NCBI GenBank assembly: GCA_017561715.1
Contig: JAFZBN010000012.1
Coordinates: 1 to 64,000 of the forward strand
DNA from: Clostridiales bacterium
Lineage (GTDB): Bacteria > Bacillota > Clostridia > Saccharofermentanales > Saccharofermentanaceae
DNA length: 64,000 nucleotides
Reading direction: 5' to 3'
The notes beneath the pieces were generated by a model, which did not search any database, was not told where the DNA came from, and saw only the letters and a list, made by a program, of their open reading frames with translations. Position 1 is the stretch's first letter, and each line of letters begins with the position of its first letter. A program made the position numbers and the translations under genes. Below are positions 36,327-45,145 of the stretch, in pieces.

Positions 36327-37811
36327 GTGGAAAAGGATTTCCTGAAAAGACAGAGTCGTGCCCCCATCGCCGAAGCACTGGAAGATTACACTTCCGAACG
36401 CGTCGTTCCTTTTGACGTGCCCGGACATAAGCATGGCCGTGGAAATCCCGAACTGACAGACTTCTTAGGCGAGCGCACCATGACGCTCGACGTCAATTCC
36501 ATGAAGCCCCTGGACAATCTCTGCCACCCGGTCTCCGTCATTAAGGAAGCCGAGGAGCTCGCGGCGGAAGCATTTGGAGCAAGAGCCGCTTTCTTTATGG
36601 TCGGCGGCACGACCTCTTCCGTTCAGGCAATGGTATTTACCGTCGCGGCCAGAGGCGACAAGATCATCGTCCCGCGAAATGTCCACAGAAGCGTCATCTA
36701 CGCGATGGTCCTGTGCGGTGCGATCCCGGTCTATGTCGATCCGGGCGCCCATGAGCATTTGGGCATCGCTCTCGGCATGCAGCTCTCCGACGTGGAAAAA
36801 GCGATCATTGAAAATCCCGACGCAAAAGCCGTCTTCGTCAACAATCCGACCTACTACGGTATCTGCAGTGACGTCCGCGGCATCGTAAAACTCGCGCATT
36901 CCCACGGCATGCAGGTCATCGTCGACGAAGCGCACGGCACGCATCTTTCGTTCTCGGAGAAGCTTCCCGTTTCCGCGATGGAAGCCGGCGCGGATATGGC
37001 CGCCGTTTCGATGCATAAGTCCGGCGGATCCCTGACACAGAGCGCCTTCCTTCTGGTCGGTGGCGCCGAGAGTGAGGAGAACAAAGCTCCTCTGATCTCC
37101 CCTGCCTATGTCCGCCAGATCATCAACCTGACTCAGACAACTTCCGGTTCGTACCTTTTCCTTTCGAGCCTGGATCTTTCCCGTAAAAGACTTGCTCTTC
37201 ACGGAAAAGAACTGTTCGACAAAGTCATCGAGATGGCCGAGTACGCCAGAGAAGAGATCAACAGTATCGGCGGTTATTACGCCATCGGTTCGGAGCTCAT
37301 CGACGGGAAGGCGATCAGCGATTTCGACAAGACCAAGCTCGTCATCCACACGCTCCCGGTAGGACTTGCCGGCATCGAGGTCTATGACCTTCTTCGTGAT
37401 GAATATGATATCCAAATGGAATTCGGCGACTTCGGAAACTGCCTCGCGTATCTTTCGGTAGGCGACCGTGTCCGTGACCTCGAGCGCCTCGTAGGCGCGC
37501 TTTCCGAGATCCGTCGTCACTTCGGAAAAGCACCGCTCGTGTCTCTTCCGAACAGCTATATCGCTCCGTCCGTAGTGCTTTCCCCGCAGGAAGCATTCTA
37601 CGCGGATACCGAACATGTCGAGTTTGATTCTTCCGTCGGAAAGATCTCCGCAGAAAGCATCATGTGCTATCCTCCGGGAATCCCGGTCCTGGCTCCGGGC
37701 GAAAAGATCACTGAGGAAGTTCTTGAGTATCTGCGTTTCGCGCAGGAAAAGGGCTGCCAGATCACAGGCGCCGAGGACAGCAGTCTTCGCACGATCAGAG
37801 TCGTAAAGTAA
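36327..37811 (+). CDS. speA: PLP-dependent arginine (Orn/Lys/Arg-type) decarboxylase
   Basis: This 494-residue fold-type I decarboxylase is of the SpeA/YaaO branch. N-terminal VPFDVPGHKHGRG, the PLP-binding region MVGGTTSSVQAM, VDEAHGTHLSF and the PLP lysine in SMHKSGGSLTQSA are present. Arginine is the likely substrate because speB (agmatinase) is nearby, though lysine or ornithine cannot be excluded. The start is GTG 36327 immediately after the speD stop, with GGAGG within the speD end. The pair forms one transcription unit. Confidence 0.9.
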   Translation: MEKDFLKRQSRAPIAEALEDYTSERVVPFDVPGHKHGRGNPELTDFLGERTMTLDVNSMKPLDNLCHPVSVIKEAEELAAEAFGARAAFFMVGGTTSSVQAMVFTVAARGDKIIVPRNVHRSVIYAMVLCGAIPVYVDPGAHEHLGIALGMQLSDVEKAIIENPDAKAVFVNNPTYYGICSDVRGIVKLAHSHGMQVIVDEAHGTHLSFSEKLPVSAMEAGADMAAVSMHKSGGSLTQSAFLLVGGAESEENKAPLISPAYVRQIINLTQTTSGSYLFLSSLDLSRKRLALHGKELFDKVIEMAEYAREEINSIGGYYAIGSELIDGKAISDFDKTKLVIHTLPVGLAGIEVYDLLRDEYDIQMEFGDFGNCLAYLSVGDRVRDLERLVGALSEIRRHFGKAPLVSLPNSYIAPSVVLSPQEAFYADTEHVEFDSSVGKISAESIMCYPPGIPVLAPGEKITEEVLEYLRFAQEKGCQITGAEDSSLRTIRVVK

Positions 37812-37963
37812 GCACTTCGCATGAAACGGAGTGCTTTTCTTTTCGCTCATTGGAAGTGATCCTTCTGATCCGGCTTAATAAAACTTCGGCAATTTCCTTA
37901 ACCGTTTCTTTATCTTCGTTTTGTACAATGACCTCATGACAAGAGAAAGTGAGGGTCATTACG

Positions 37964-38959
37964 ATGCTTACAAAAATCGAAACCAACATGAAAGTATTTG
38001 CCGAGAATTTCAAGGCAGCTAAAAAAGCGTATGTGCTCAATTCGAGCATGGAAGCTTCCGCTTGCGCGGCCGCTTTTATCGGAGAAGATGAGCCGGTAAC
38101 GGTCGACGAACTGAAAGATGCCAAGCACATCCTCAGTCACAACGCGAGATTCCTTTCTACGCTCAGACACGGTAACGCCAGACAGGTCGTCGCCGCGGTG
38201 ATCGCCAAAGATCCGAATCCGGAGATCGCCATGAAGCGTATCGCGGAGATCCATAAGGCGCTCGACAAGAAGTTCTTCAACTCCGACTATCTCGTACTTG
38301 CCGCGACGATCATTTATCAGAACAGCAAGCCGAGCGAATATGACGCGGTAGTCGACAGGACCAGAAAGATCTTTAAGAAACTGCGTGCCGATCATCCGAT
38401 GATCACCGGCCGCGAGGATCTCGCCAACTGTGCCCTGATGGCACTCTCGGGCTACGATCCGGGAAAGATCACGGACACATGTGAGCAGGATTTCCAGTAC
38501 CTGAAGAAGTCTTATGTCTTAAAGAACAAAGTACAGTTCCTCGCGTGCATCACGAGTCTGTTTGACGGCGCGCCGGATGAAAAGGCCGCTGCCATCGAAG
38601 AGACGAGAAAACTGCTCAAGGAGTACGGTGTGCGTTTTGACACCAGCGCTTATTCTATCGTCGGCGCGCTCGCCATGCTCGTAGACAAGGCAGACAGAAG
38701 CCTGGTCTGCGGCCACATCGCAGAAGTCAGCGCCAAACTTAAGAGCGTTCGCGGTATGGGTTCTCTCGGCGCAGGCAAGAAGATCCGCAACATGATCGCT
38801 ACCGCGATCGTGATCGATGCCTATGCAGACGGTATGGATGACAAGATCAAGAACAGCGCGATCTCCGCGATCATCTCCGCGGTCATTGCCGCAGAGATCG
38901 CAGCGATCTGTGCCGCAGCCGCTGCCTCCTCTGCCGCGGCAGCCAGCAGCTCCTCCTGA
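37964..38959 (+). CDS. DUF4003-like protein of unknown function
   Basis: The 331-residue alpha-helical protein resembles the DUF4003 family (FIGEDEPVTVDELKDAKHIL, FNSDYLVLAATIIYQ, DREDL-type repeats of an all-helical fold). The last 40 residues turn into a hydrophobic Ala/Ile segment and an Ala/Ser run (AAAAASSAAAASSSS), which may be a membrane-associated tail. The start at 37964 is preceded by GAGG at nine bases; a longer start at 37949 is weaker. TACAAT at 37924-37929 is a possible -10 box. Confidence 0.65.
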   Translation: MLTKIETNMKVFAENFKAAKKAYVLNSSMEASACAAAFIGEDEPVTVDELKDAKHILSHNARFLSTLRHGNARQVVAAVIAKDPNPEIAMKRIAEIHKALDKKFFNSDYLVLAATIIYQNSKPSEYDAVVDRTRKIFKKLRADHPMITGREDLANCALMALSGYDPGKITDTCEQDFQYLKKSYVLKNKVQFLACITSLFDGAPDEKAAAIEETRKLLKEYGVRFDTSAYSIVGALAMLVDKADRSLVCGHIAEVSAKLKSVRGMGSLGAGKKIRNMIATAIVIDAYADGMDDKIKNSAISAIISAVIAAEIAAICAAAAASSAAAASSSS

Positions 38960-39001
38960 TCAGGGAAGCTGCCTCGACAGGCGCTTTTCAAAAGAAAAAA
39001 G

Positions 39002-39031
39002 AAAGTCCCGGCGGAAATTCCCCGGGACTTT
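39002..39031 (+). terminator. Terminator after the DUF4003-like gene
   Basis: AAAGTCCCGG and CCGGGACTTT form a 10-bp stem followed by TTCCTTT. Confidence 0.85.
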
Positions 39032-39054
39032 TCCTTTGCATATCCGGACATGAA

Positions 39055-39081
39055 AAAAGGTCCTCATGACGAGGACCTTTT
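39055..39081. terminator. Bidirectional terminator before the small membrane protein gene end
   Basis: AAAAGGTCCTC and GAGGACCTTTT are a perfect 11-bp stem with a five-base loop. It serves the minus-strand gene ending at 39105 and backs up the previous terminator. Confidence 0.9.
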
Positions 39082-39104
39082 ATTCGTTAATCGTGTTCGA
39101 TCGA

Positions 39105-39593
39105 TTAAGCCTGCGGAACTTCCGGAGCCTGCGGCTGAGCCGGAGCGCCCTTCTTGAGGCTCTTTGTTACAAAGAAGATAGCAGCGCCAACAGCGATGAT
39201 ACCAAGGATCAGAACGAAGAAGCCGAACTGGTAAGAAACGGACATGTAATCTTCATAGCCCTTGATTTCCTTCTTAGCGTCGGAAACGTCTTTGATAACG
39301 GCGATGAGACCCCAGATACCGAAAGCAGCCATTGCACCAAGAGCACCACTGAGGAACTTTTCCTTATCCAGGCCGAGAACCAGGATTACAACAGTAGCGA
39401 TGGCAAGGAGCAGAAGGAAGATTCCCTGGTGAGCATAATCACCCATCAAAGAAGATGACTCAGATTCGCTCATACCAAACATCTTAACGGTAGCTTTTGC
39501 CTGCGGCAGGAAGCTCGCGAGCAACATAAGGAAGCTGCCAACGAGAACGCAGATCGTTGCCGGATCTTTAAAATCAGGTTTTTTGAAATTCAT
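39105..39593 (-). CDS. Small four-helix membrane protein of unknown function
   Basis: The 162-residue protein has four predicted membrane helices (near 13-30, 55-72, 80-98 and 117-138) and ends in a Pro/Gln/Ala-rich tail (APAQPQAPEVPQA). No family is recognised. ATG 39591-39593 follows AGGAGGGG at a good distance; an upstream in-frame start at 39632 is not supported. A TATAAT box lies at 39631-39636 on the minus strand. Confidence 0.75.
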   Translation of the reverse strand: MNFKKPDFKDPATICVLVGSFLMLLASFLPQAKATVKMFGMSESESSSLMGDYAHQGIFLLLLAIATVVILVLGLDKEKFLSGALGAMAAFGIWGLIAVIKDVSDAKKEIKGYEDYMSVSYQFGFFVLILGIIAVGAAIFFVTKSLKKGAPAQPQAPEVPQA

Positions 39594-39834
39594 AAAATAT
39601 ACCCCTCCTAATGAGATTTTAACAATTTCCATTATACAACAACACTTTTCAAAAAAACTACCCGAAAATCCGATTTATTCGATAAATTGTCATAAAGATT
39701 TGTCGGATTAACGTGGTTTAAAACCCCTTCATTCTCCGAAGTAGTGCAAAATCAGTTTTTAAACGGTCGGAAAATGCGGAAATAAGTTCCTCTACTTACC
39801 ACATGTTATGTTATGCCAAGTGCTTTTAAGGTGG

Positions 39835-39840
39835 TATTAT
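39835..39840 (+). promoter_or_regulatory. Extended -10 promoter for the speE operon
   Basis: TATTAT preceded by TGG forms an extended -10 element. A weak -35 (TTATGC, 39811-39816) lies 18 bases upstream, and the spacer contains GTGCTTTT at 39820. Downstream, CGCGCCG and CGGCGCG form a perfect 7-bp leader hairpin with a 10-base loop (about 39856-39879). The rest of the 317-base gap is featureless. Confidence 0.5.
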
Positions 39841-39910
39841 ATAGATGTTGGTTTCGCGCCGTTTTTCTTTTCGGCGCGCCCTCGAAATCTCGAAAACGAA
39901 GGAGTAGAAA

Positions 39911-40810
39911 ATGGATCTTTGGTTTTCTGAATTTCATACCCCGCACGTCAAGCTCGCGATCAAAGTCGACAAGCAGCTCTATAGCGGCAAGAGCGACTTC
40001 CAGCAGATCGATGTTTTCGAGTCGCCGGAGTTCGGCCGATTCTTAACGCTCGACGGCTACATGATGCTCACGCAGAAGGACGAGTTCATCTATCACGAGA
40101 TGCTGGTCCATGTGCCGATGTGCGTGCATCCCGATGTGCGAAAAGTACTGGTCATCGGCGCTGGTGACGGCGGTGTCGTTCGTGAGCTCACACGCTACGA
40201 AACGATCGAGCATATCGACGTCGTCGAGATCGATGAAGAAGTCGTCAAAGTCGCGAAGGAATATCTCCCCTTCACCGCCTGCGGTTTCGATGATCCGCGC
40301 GTGCAGTGCCATTTCGAAGACGGTCTTAAATATGTCCGTCACCACGAGAACGAATACGATCTGATCCTCGTCGATTCCACCGATCCGTTCGGCCCCGGCG
40401 AAGGTCTTTTCACCAAAGAGTTTTACGGAAACTGCTACACCGCGCTCAAGGAAGACGGCATCATGGTCAACCAGAACGAGAGCCCCTTCTACGCGAACGA
40501 CGCACGCGCCATGCAGCGCGCACACAAGCGCATCCACACGAACTTCCCGATCTGCCGCGTTTATCAGGCGCACATCCCGACCTATCCGTCCGGCCACTGG
40601 CTCTTCGGATTCGCGTCAAAGAAGTACCACCCGGTACGTGACATGCACGCCGCCGACTGGAAAGAACTCGGCATCGAGACAAAGTACTACAACACGAATC
40701 TGCACAGAGGCGCGTTCGCGCTTCCGAACTACGTGCAGAAACTTCTGGAAGCGATGGAAGAGCTTCCGAATAACGACACGACGAATACTCTGGGAGGTGA
40801 GAAAGCATGA
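39911..40810 (+). CDS. speE: Spermidine synthase (aminopropyltransferase)
   Basis: SpeE transfers the aminopropyl group of decarboxylated SAM to putrescine. The 299-residue protein has the N-terminal beta domain (QIDVFESPEFGRFLTLDG) and a Rossmann methyltransferase-like domain with VIGAGDGGVVRELTRY and DSTDPFGPGEGLFTKEFY. It is the first gene of speE-speB and probably the dehydrogenase. It shares a 4-base overlap with speB. Use of agmatine as acceptor, as in some thermophiles, is a possible alternative because the ureohydrolase follows directly. Confidence 0.95.
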   Translation: MDLWFSEFHTPHVKLAIKVDKQLYSGKSDFQQIDVFESPEFGRFLTLDGYMMLTQKDEFIYHEMLVHVPMCVHPDVRKVLVIGAGDGGVVRELTRYETIEHIDVVEIDEEVVKVAKEYLPFTACGFDDPRVQCHFEDGLKYVRHHENEYDLILVDSTDPFGPGEGLFTKEFYGNCYTALKEDGIMVNQNESPFYANDARAMQRAHKRIHTNFPICRVYQAHIPTYPSGHWLFGFASKKYHPVRDMHAADWKELGIETKYYNTNLHRGAFALPNYVQKLLEAMEELPNNDTTNTLGGEKA

Positions 40811-41673
40811 TCGACCGTATCGAAAAGAACTTCTTCGCTCTAAACTGCTCTTACGAAGATGCCGAGGCGGTCCTCTTAGGCGCCCCGTTTGACGGCACCA
40901 CTTCTTTCCGCCCGGGAACGAGATTCGGCCCTTCCGCGATGAGAAATGAGAGTATCGGTCTCGAATCCTTCAGCCCCTATCAGGACATGGATCTCGAGGA
41001 CGCTCCGATCTGCGATTCGGGTGACCTGGACCTTCCTTTCGGTGACGCGGAAAAAGCACTTGCCCTCATCGAAGAAGAAACAAAGACGATCTTAAATGAC
41101 GGCAAGCTTCCGATCATGCTCGGTGGCGAACACCTGGTGTCCTTAGGTGCTTTTCGCGCGGTAGCGGAAAAATATCCGGACGTCGTCGTTCTTCACTTCG
41201 ACGCGCACTGCGATCTTCGTGAAGACTATATCGGATCTAAACTCTCACACGCATGCGTGCTCCGCCGCATCCACGACATCGTCGGCGACGGCAGGATCTA
41301 CCAGTTCGGTATCCGCTCCGGCACGAAAGAAGAATTCGAGTTTGCGAAAACGCACACGAAGATGGAGCGTTTCAGGGCAGATAATTTCGACGAAGTGCTC
41401 GCGCTTCTGAGACTTTCCGAAAAGCCCGTTCCGGTCTATCTGACGGTGGACCTCGACGTACTCGACCCGAGAGAATTCCCGGGAACCGGAACACCGGAAG
41501 CCGGCGGACTTTCCTTCGAGGATCTTCGCATCTGCCTGATGCAGCTTAAGGACATCAACCTCGTGGGCATGGACTTCGTAGAGCTCTCCCCGCCGTATGA
41601 TCAGAGCGGCTGCAGCACAGCACTCGCGCTGAAGATCTTACGAGAGACGCTCATCATGAAATACGGAAAATAA
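40807..41673 (+). CDS. speB: Agmatinase (ureohydrolase family)
   Basis: SpeB hydrolyses agmatine to putrescine and urea. The 288-residue sequence has the dinuclear manganese motifs GGEHLVS, VLHFDAHCDLRED and LTVDLDVLDPREFPG. PPYDQSG, close to the C-terminus, is typical of agmatinases. ATG 40807 overlaps the speE stop. With the upstream decarboxylase it completes arginine to putrescine. Confidence 0.94.
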   Translation: MIDRIEKNFFALNCSYEDAEAVLLGAPFDGTTSFRPGTRFGPSAMRNESIGLESFSPYQDMDLEDAPICDSGDLDLPFGDAEKALALIEEETKTILNDGKLPIMLGGEHLVSLGAFRAVAEKYPDVVVLHFDAHCDLREDYIGSKLSHACVLRRIHDIVGDGRIYQFGIRSGTKEEFEFAKTHTKMERFRADNFDEVLALLRLSEKPVPVYLTVDLDVLDPREFPGTGTPEAGGLSFEDLRICLMQLKDINLVGMDFVELSPPYDQSGCSTALALKILRETLIMKYGK

Positions 41674-41753
41674 GCAGGCGGAAGATGCCGGACAGACTTT
41701 AGAAGACAGACGGCTTTTATGGCCGAATAACAAATAGAAAAGGAGTGATTATT

Positions 41754-42956
41754 ATGGGAAAAGCATTGATCATTGGTTGTGGCGGTGTAGCATCTGTTGC
41801 CATCGCGAAGTGCTGTCAGAACAGCGAGGTCTTCACGGAGATCATGATCGCGAGCAGAACGCTCAGCAAGTGTGACGCACTGAAGGAGAAGCTTCAGCCG
41901 ACGACAAAGACCATTATTCATACAAGACAGGTAGACGCGGATAAGGTCCCGGAACTGATCGCCATCATGGAGGAATTCAAGCCGGACGTATGCCTCAACC
42001 TCGCGCTTCCTTACCAGGATCTGACCATCATGGACGCATGCCTCGCGACCAAGACTCCTTACGTCGATACCGCGAACTACGAGCCGCTCGATACCGCGAA
42101 GTTCGAGTACAAGTGGCAGTGGGCATATCACGACAGATTTAAGGAAGCCGGTATCACCGCGCTTCTCGGCAGTGGATTCGATCCGGGCGTAACCGGTGTC
42201 TTCTCCGCATATGCTCTGAAGCATCAGTTCGACGAGATCAACTACATCGATATCCTCGACTGTAACGGCGGTGACCACGGTTATCCGTTCGCCACGAACT
42301 TCAACCCGGAGATCAACATCCGTGAAGTCTCCGCGAAGGGCAGCTACTGGGAAGACGGCAAGTGGGTCGAGACAGAACCGATGGAGATCAAGAGAGTCTA
42401 TAACTTCGATCAGGTCGGCGAGAAAGATATGTATCTTCTCCACCACGAAGAACTCGAGTCCCTCGGCAAGAACATCCCGGGCATCAAGCGTATCCGCTTC
42501 TTCATGACATTCGGCCAGAGCTATCTGACACACCTCAAGTGCCTCGAGAACGTCGGCATGACATCCATCGAGCCGGTCATCTACGAAGGCCACGAGATCG
42601 TTCCTCTGCAGTTCCTGAAGTTCATGCTCCCGGATCCGGCAACACTCGGCCCGAGAACCGTCGGTAAGACAAACATCGGCTGTATCTTCAAGGGCAAGAA
42701 GGACGGCAAGGAAAAGAAGTATTACCTCTACAATGTATGTGACCACCAGGAGTGCTATAAGGAAGTCGGCTCTCAGGCCATCTCCTATACCACCGGTGTT
42801 CCGGCCATGATCGGCGCGATGCTCATCATGAACGGCACATGGAAGCGTCCCGGCGTTTACAACATCGAAGAGTTTGATCCGGATCCGTTCATGGATGCCC
42901 TTAATAAGTGGGGACTTCCGTGGATCGAGGACTTTAACCCGGTCGAAGTAGAGTAA
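41754..42956 (+). CDS. Carboxy(nor)spermidine dehydrogenase (saccharopine dehydrogenase family)
   Basis: The 400-residue enzyme reductively condenses aspartate semialdehyde with putrescine (or diaminopropane), giving carboxyspermidine (or carboxynorspermidine). The N-terminal Rossmann fold KALIIGCGGVASVAIAKC and the family segments TPYVDTANYEP, LLGSGFDPGVTGVFSAYA and DCNGGDHGYPFATNFNPEINIRE are clear. ATG 41754 has AAGGAG eight bases upstream. It follows speB by 80 bases. Its partner decarboxylase is encoded at 46605. Confidence 0.92.
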   Translation: MGKALIIGCGGVASVAIAKCCQNSEVFTEIMIASRTLSKCDALKEKLQPTTKTIIHTRQVDADKVPELIAIMEEFKPDVCLNLALPYQDLTIMDACLATKTPYVDTANYEPLDTAKFEYKWQWAYHDRFKEAGITALLGSGFDPGVTGVFSAYALKHQFDEINYIDILDCNGGDHGYPFATNFNPEINIREVSAKGSYWEDGKWVETEPMEIKRVYNFDQVGEKDMYLLHHEELESLGKNIPGIKRIRFFMTFGQSYLTHLKCLENVGMTSIEPVIYEGHEIVPLQFLKFMLPDPATLGPRTVGKTNIGCIFKGKKDGKEKKYYLYNVCDHQECYKEVGSQAISYTTGVPAMIGAMLIMNGTWKRPGVYNIEEFDPDPFMDALNKWGLPWIEDFNPVEVE

Positions 42957-43020
42957 GCCATAGAAGTGCTTTTCGCACGGAAAATGTCGGAACGTGAATC
43001 TGATCCAGCTAAGAGAAAAC

Positions 43021-43046
43021 CGGCTTCGGTCAAATGACCGGAGCCG
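43021..43046 (+). terminator. Terminator after the dehydrogenase gene
   Basis: CGGCTTCGGTC pairs with GACCGGAGCCG (11 pairs including one G-T) over an AAAT loop, followed by TCTCTTTTG. Confidence 0.85.
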
Positions 43047-43080
43047 TCTCTTTTGTGACGGTTCTCTTATCGCATGTTAA

Positions 43081-43109
43081 TTGTTTAGACACACTCGGCA
43101 TGTTAAAAT
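43081..43109 (+). promoter_or_regulatory. Promoter of the TlpA-like operon
   Basis: TTGTTT (43081-43086) and TAAAAT (43104-43109) are 17 bases apart, directly after the terminator. Confidence 0.5.
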
Positions 43110-43169
43110 TCTCACAAAGAAAGAATATAGGAAAAAGAAAACAAATCAGAGAAAAGAGGTGCACTGCAC

Positions 43170-43871
43170 ATGAAAAAGAAACTGGCTATTGTACTTGCCG
43201 CTTTGATGTCGACAGCGCTTGTCGCCTGCTCGCGCGAAAAGGCAGAAGAACAGAAAGATAAGTTTTCGAAGAATCTCGAAAAGGAGATCGAAAAGATCGG
43301 TGACGGTATTTCCGAATACATCGATGACGAGACCGATCTCGGAGATATCACAAAGGGTCTGACGGACGAATCTTCCGATGTGACCGAGGCTCCTTCCTCT
43401 TCTGACGAAACACCCGTCACCGTGGATAACGGAAACTTCGATCCGGATCTGACATTCAAGACAACTGACCTCAACGGAAACGAGATCACGGAGAATGTTT
43501 TCGTCGGACACAAGGTCACCATGATCAACTTCTGGGAGCCCTGGTGCGGACCGTGCGTCGCCGAGATGCCTGAGCTCGAAAAGCTCTATGAGGCTTACAA
43601 GGATCAGGGATTCCAGATCATCGGCGTATTTAGCGCTTCCGATCAGATGGACGAAGTCAATCAGGTCATCTCCGATGCCGGCATCACCTACCCGATCGCG
43701 AACTACGTATCCGAATTCGACAGATTCCAGACCGGCTATGTTCCGACAACGATCTTTGTCGATGAAAACGGAAAACTCTACCCGGTCTCCAACGGCTATG
43801 GTGATAACGTGATCGTCGGATCCGCTTCCTACGAGCAGTGGGAACAGACCCTTCAGGAGCTTATGAAATAA
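43170..43871 (+). CDS. TlpA/ResA-like thiol-disulfide lipoprotein
   Basis: The 233-residue surface lipoprotein has lipobox LVAC with the lipid Cys at residue 20, then an acidic spacer. The thioredoxin-fold domain begins near residue 88; its active site WCGPC lies in NFWEPWCGPCVAEMPELE near residue 126, and the cis-proline is in YVPTTIF. It should act as an extracytoplasmic thiol oxidoreductase. Two downstream genes, a CXXC peptide and a 4Fe-4S membrane protein, are likely its electron-transfer partners. Confidence 0.92.
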   Translation: MKKKLAIVLAALMSTALVACSREKAEEQKDKFSKNLEKEIEKIGDGISEYIDDETDLGDITKGLTDESSDVTEAPSSSDETPVTVDNGNFDPDLTFKTTDLNGNEITENVFVGHKVTMINFWEPWCGPCVAEMPELEKLYEAYKDQGFQIIGVFSASDQMDEVNQVISDAGITYPIANYVSEFDRFQTGYVPTTIFVDENGKLYPVSNGYGDNVIVGSASYEQWEQTLQELMK

Positions 43872-43908
43872 GATCCTGAAATCAGATAATACTTGTAAAA
43901 GAAGGCCC

Positions 43909-44064
43909 ATGAAAAAGCACGTCCTTGTTGAAAAGAACATCCTCGCGATCGCCGTCATGCTCGTCGGCATCGCCCTGATCGCGTACGGTATCTCGACCGG
44001 TCAAGTCACGGCTGTCCTCAATAAGGCGATCCGCGTCTGCATGGAGTGTATCGGAATTGGCTAA
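43909..44064 (+). CDS. CD1871A-family small CXXC-motif membrane peptide
   Basis: This 51-residue product is MKKHVLVEKN, one membrane helix (about 11-29), then a short outer part ending CMECIGIG. The C-terminal CxxC with IGIG matches the small peptide named for C. difficile CD1871A, found beside TlpA-like and 4Fe-4S genes. It lies 37 bases after the thioredoxin-like gene, and its stop overlaps the start of the next gene by eight bases, so it is translationally coupled. It probably relays electrons or reducing power across the membrane; this is inference. Confidence 0.8.
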   Translation: MKKHVLVEKNILAIAVMLVGIALIAYGISTGQVTAVLNKAIRVCMECIGIG

Positions 44065-44917
44065 GGATAAGATAAAAACCGAAAGCCGAAAAGCCGGCAT
44101 GCCGAAAGGCGCGCACCTGGGTATCCAGGCGGTTGCGACGCTTCTTCAGAACGCCAATTTCAAAGGTTTTTTCACGGGAAAGATCTACAATGGCGCAAGC
44201 AAAAAAGTCTGCGTGCCGGGACTGAACTGTTATTCATGTCCCGGCGCGGTCGGCGCCTGTCCCGTAGGTTCCCTTCAAAACTTTCTCAGCGGACTTAAGT
44301 TCCGCTTCCCATACTATGTACTGGGCATCCTGCTCTTCGTCGGTGCCCTTCTCGGCCGTATCGTATGCGGCCTTTTGTGCCCGTTCGGATTTCTGCAGGA
44401 TCTCCTTTACATGATCCCTTTCTACAAGAAGAATCAGTTTAAGATCGACAGGTTCCTTCGCTATCTGAAGTATGCTGTCCTTTTATTCCTCGTGATCCTT
44501 CTTCCGCTTTCGCATCCGCTGACACCGACATTCTGTAAATACGTCTGTCCCTCCGGAACGATCGCGGGCATTATCTCCTGGCTGACGCAGCCGGCGATCC
44601 GTTCGCAGTTCGGCTGGCTATTCAACTGGAAGCTGATCGTTCTCGGGATCATCATCGTGAGCGGTCTGATCGTCTACCGCCCGTTCTGCAAATACCTCTG
44701 CCCGCTGGGTGCTTTTTACGGCTTCTTCAACAAGTTCGCGTTCTTCCGCATGCACTTAAACGAGAGCAAATGCGTGCACTGCAACGCCTGTGCCAAAGCC
44801 TGCAAGATGAACGTCGATCCGAGTAAGACACCGAACAGCATGGAATGCATCCGCTGTGGTGACTGTGTCCGCGCCTGTCCGCAAAAAGCACTGCACATCG
44901 GCATGAAGGAAAAGTGA
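44057..44917 (+). CDS. NapH/YccM-like polytopic 4Fe-4S membrane protein
   Basis: The 286-residue protein has about five membrane helices. Cytoplasmic Cys-Pro motifs GLLCPFGFLQDL and KYLCPLGAFYGF are as in NapH/NosR/CcoG relatives. Two [4Fe-4S] ferredoxin clusters occur at the C-terminus (CVHCNACAKACKMNVDP and CIRCGDCVRACPQ). An extra Cys-rich stretch, NCYSCPGAVGACPVG, is near residue 58. It starts at TTG 44057, within the end of the CXXC peptide gene. It likely moves electrons from a cytoplasmic donor to the TlpA-like protein via the peptide. Confidence 0.88.
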   Translation: MAKDKIKTESRKAGMPKGAHLGIQAVATLLQNANFKGFFTGKIYNGASKKVCVPGLNCYSCPGAVGACPVGSLQNFLSGLKFRFPYYVLGILLFVGALLGRIVCGLLCPFGFLQDLLYMIPFYKKNQFKIDRFLRYLKYAVLLFLVILLPLSHPLTPTFCKYVCPSGTIAGIISWLTQPAIRSQFGWLFNWKLIVLGIIIVSGLIVYRPFCKYLCPLGAFYGFFNKFAFFRMHLNESKCVHCNACAKACKMNVDPSKTPNSMECIRCGDCVRACPQKALHIGMKEK

Positions 44918-44950
44918 TTTTCCTAAGCCCCAAGTGACCGGATCCTGATC

Positions 44951-45145
44951 CTACTTTGAAAGGCTTTTGATCACGCTGTCGATGCTTTTCTCCGCGTTAT
45001 CACAGCGGAACTTTTTCATCGAAGGACAAGATTCCTTTTCATGACCGAAGAAATTCGATTTTTCCAGCATCAGCCCGACGATGAGAAAAGCGATGCCAAG
45101 AGCCGCCACGATCGCGCATCCGTAAAGAAATATACCGAGTATCAT
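44951..45145 (-). CDS. Small membrane protein of unknown function
   Basis: This 64-residue protein has one hydrophobic helix (about 2-28, ILGIFLYGCAIVAALGIAFLIVGLML) and a charged tail with two Cys (KESCPSMKKFRCDNAEK). No family is recognised. Its start overlaps the stop of the zinc-ribbon gene by four bases, which supports it being real and coupled to that gene. Confidence 0.6.
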   Translation of the reverse strand: MILGIFLYGCAIVAALGIAFLIVGLMLEKSNFFGHEKESCPSMKKFRCDNAEKSIDSVIKSLSK

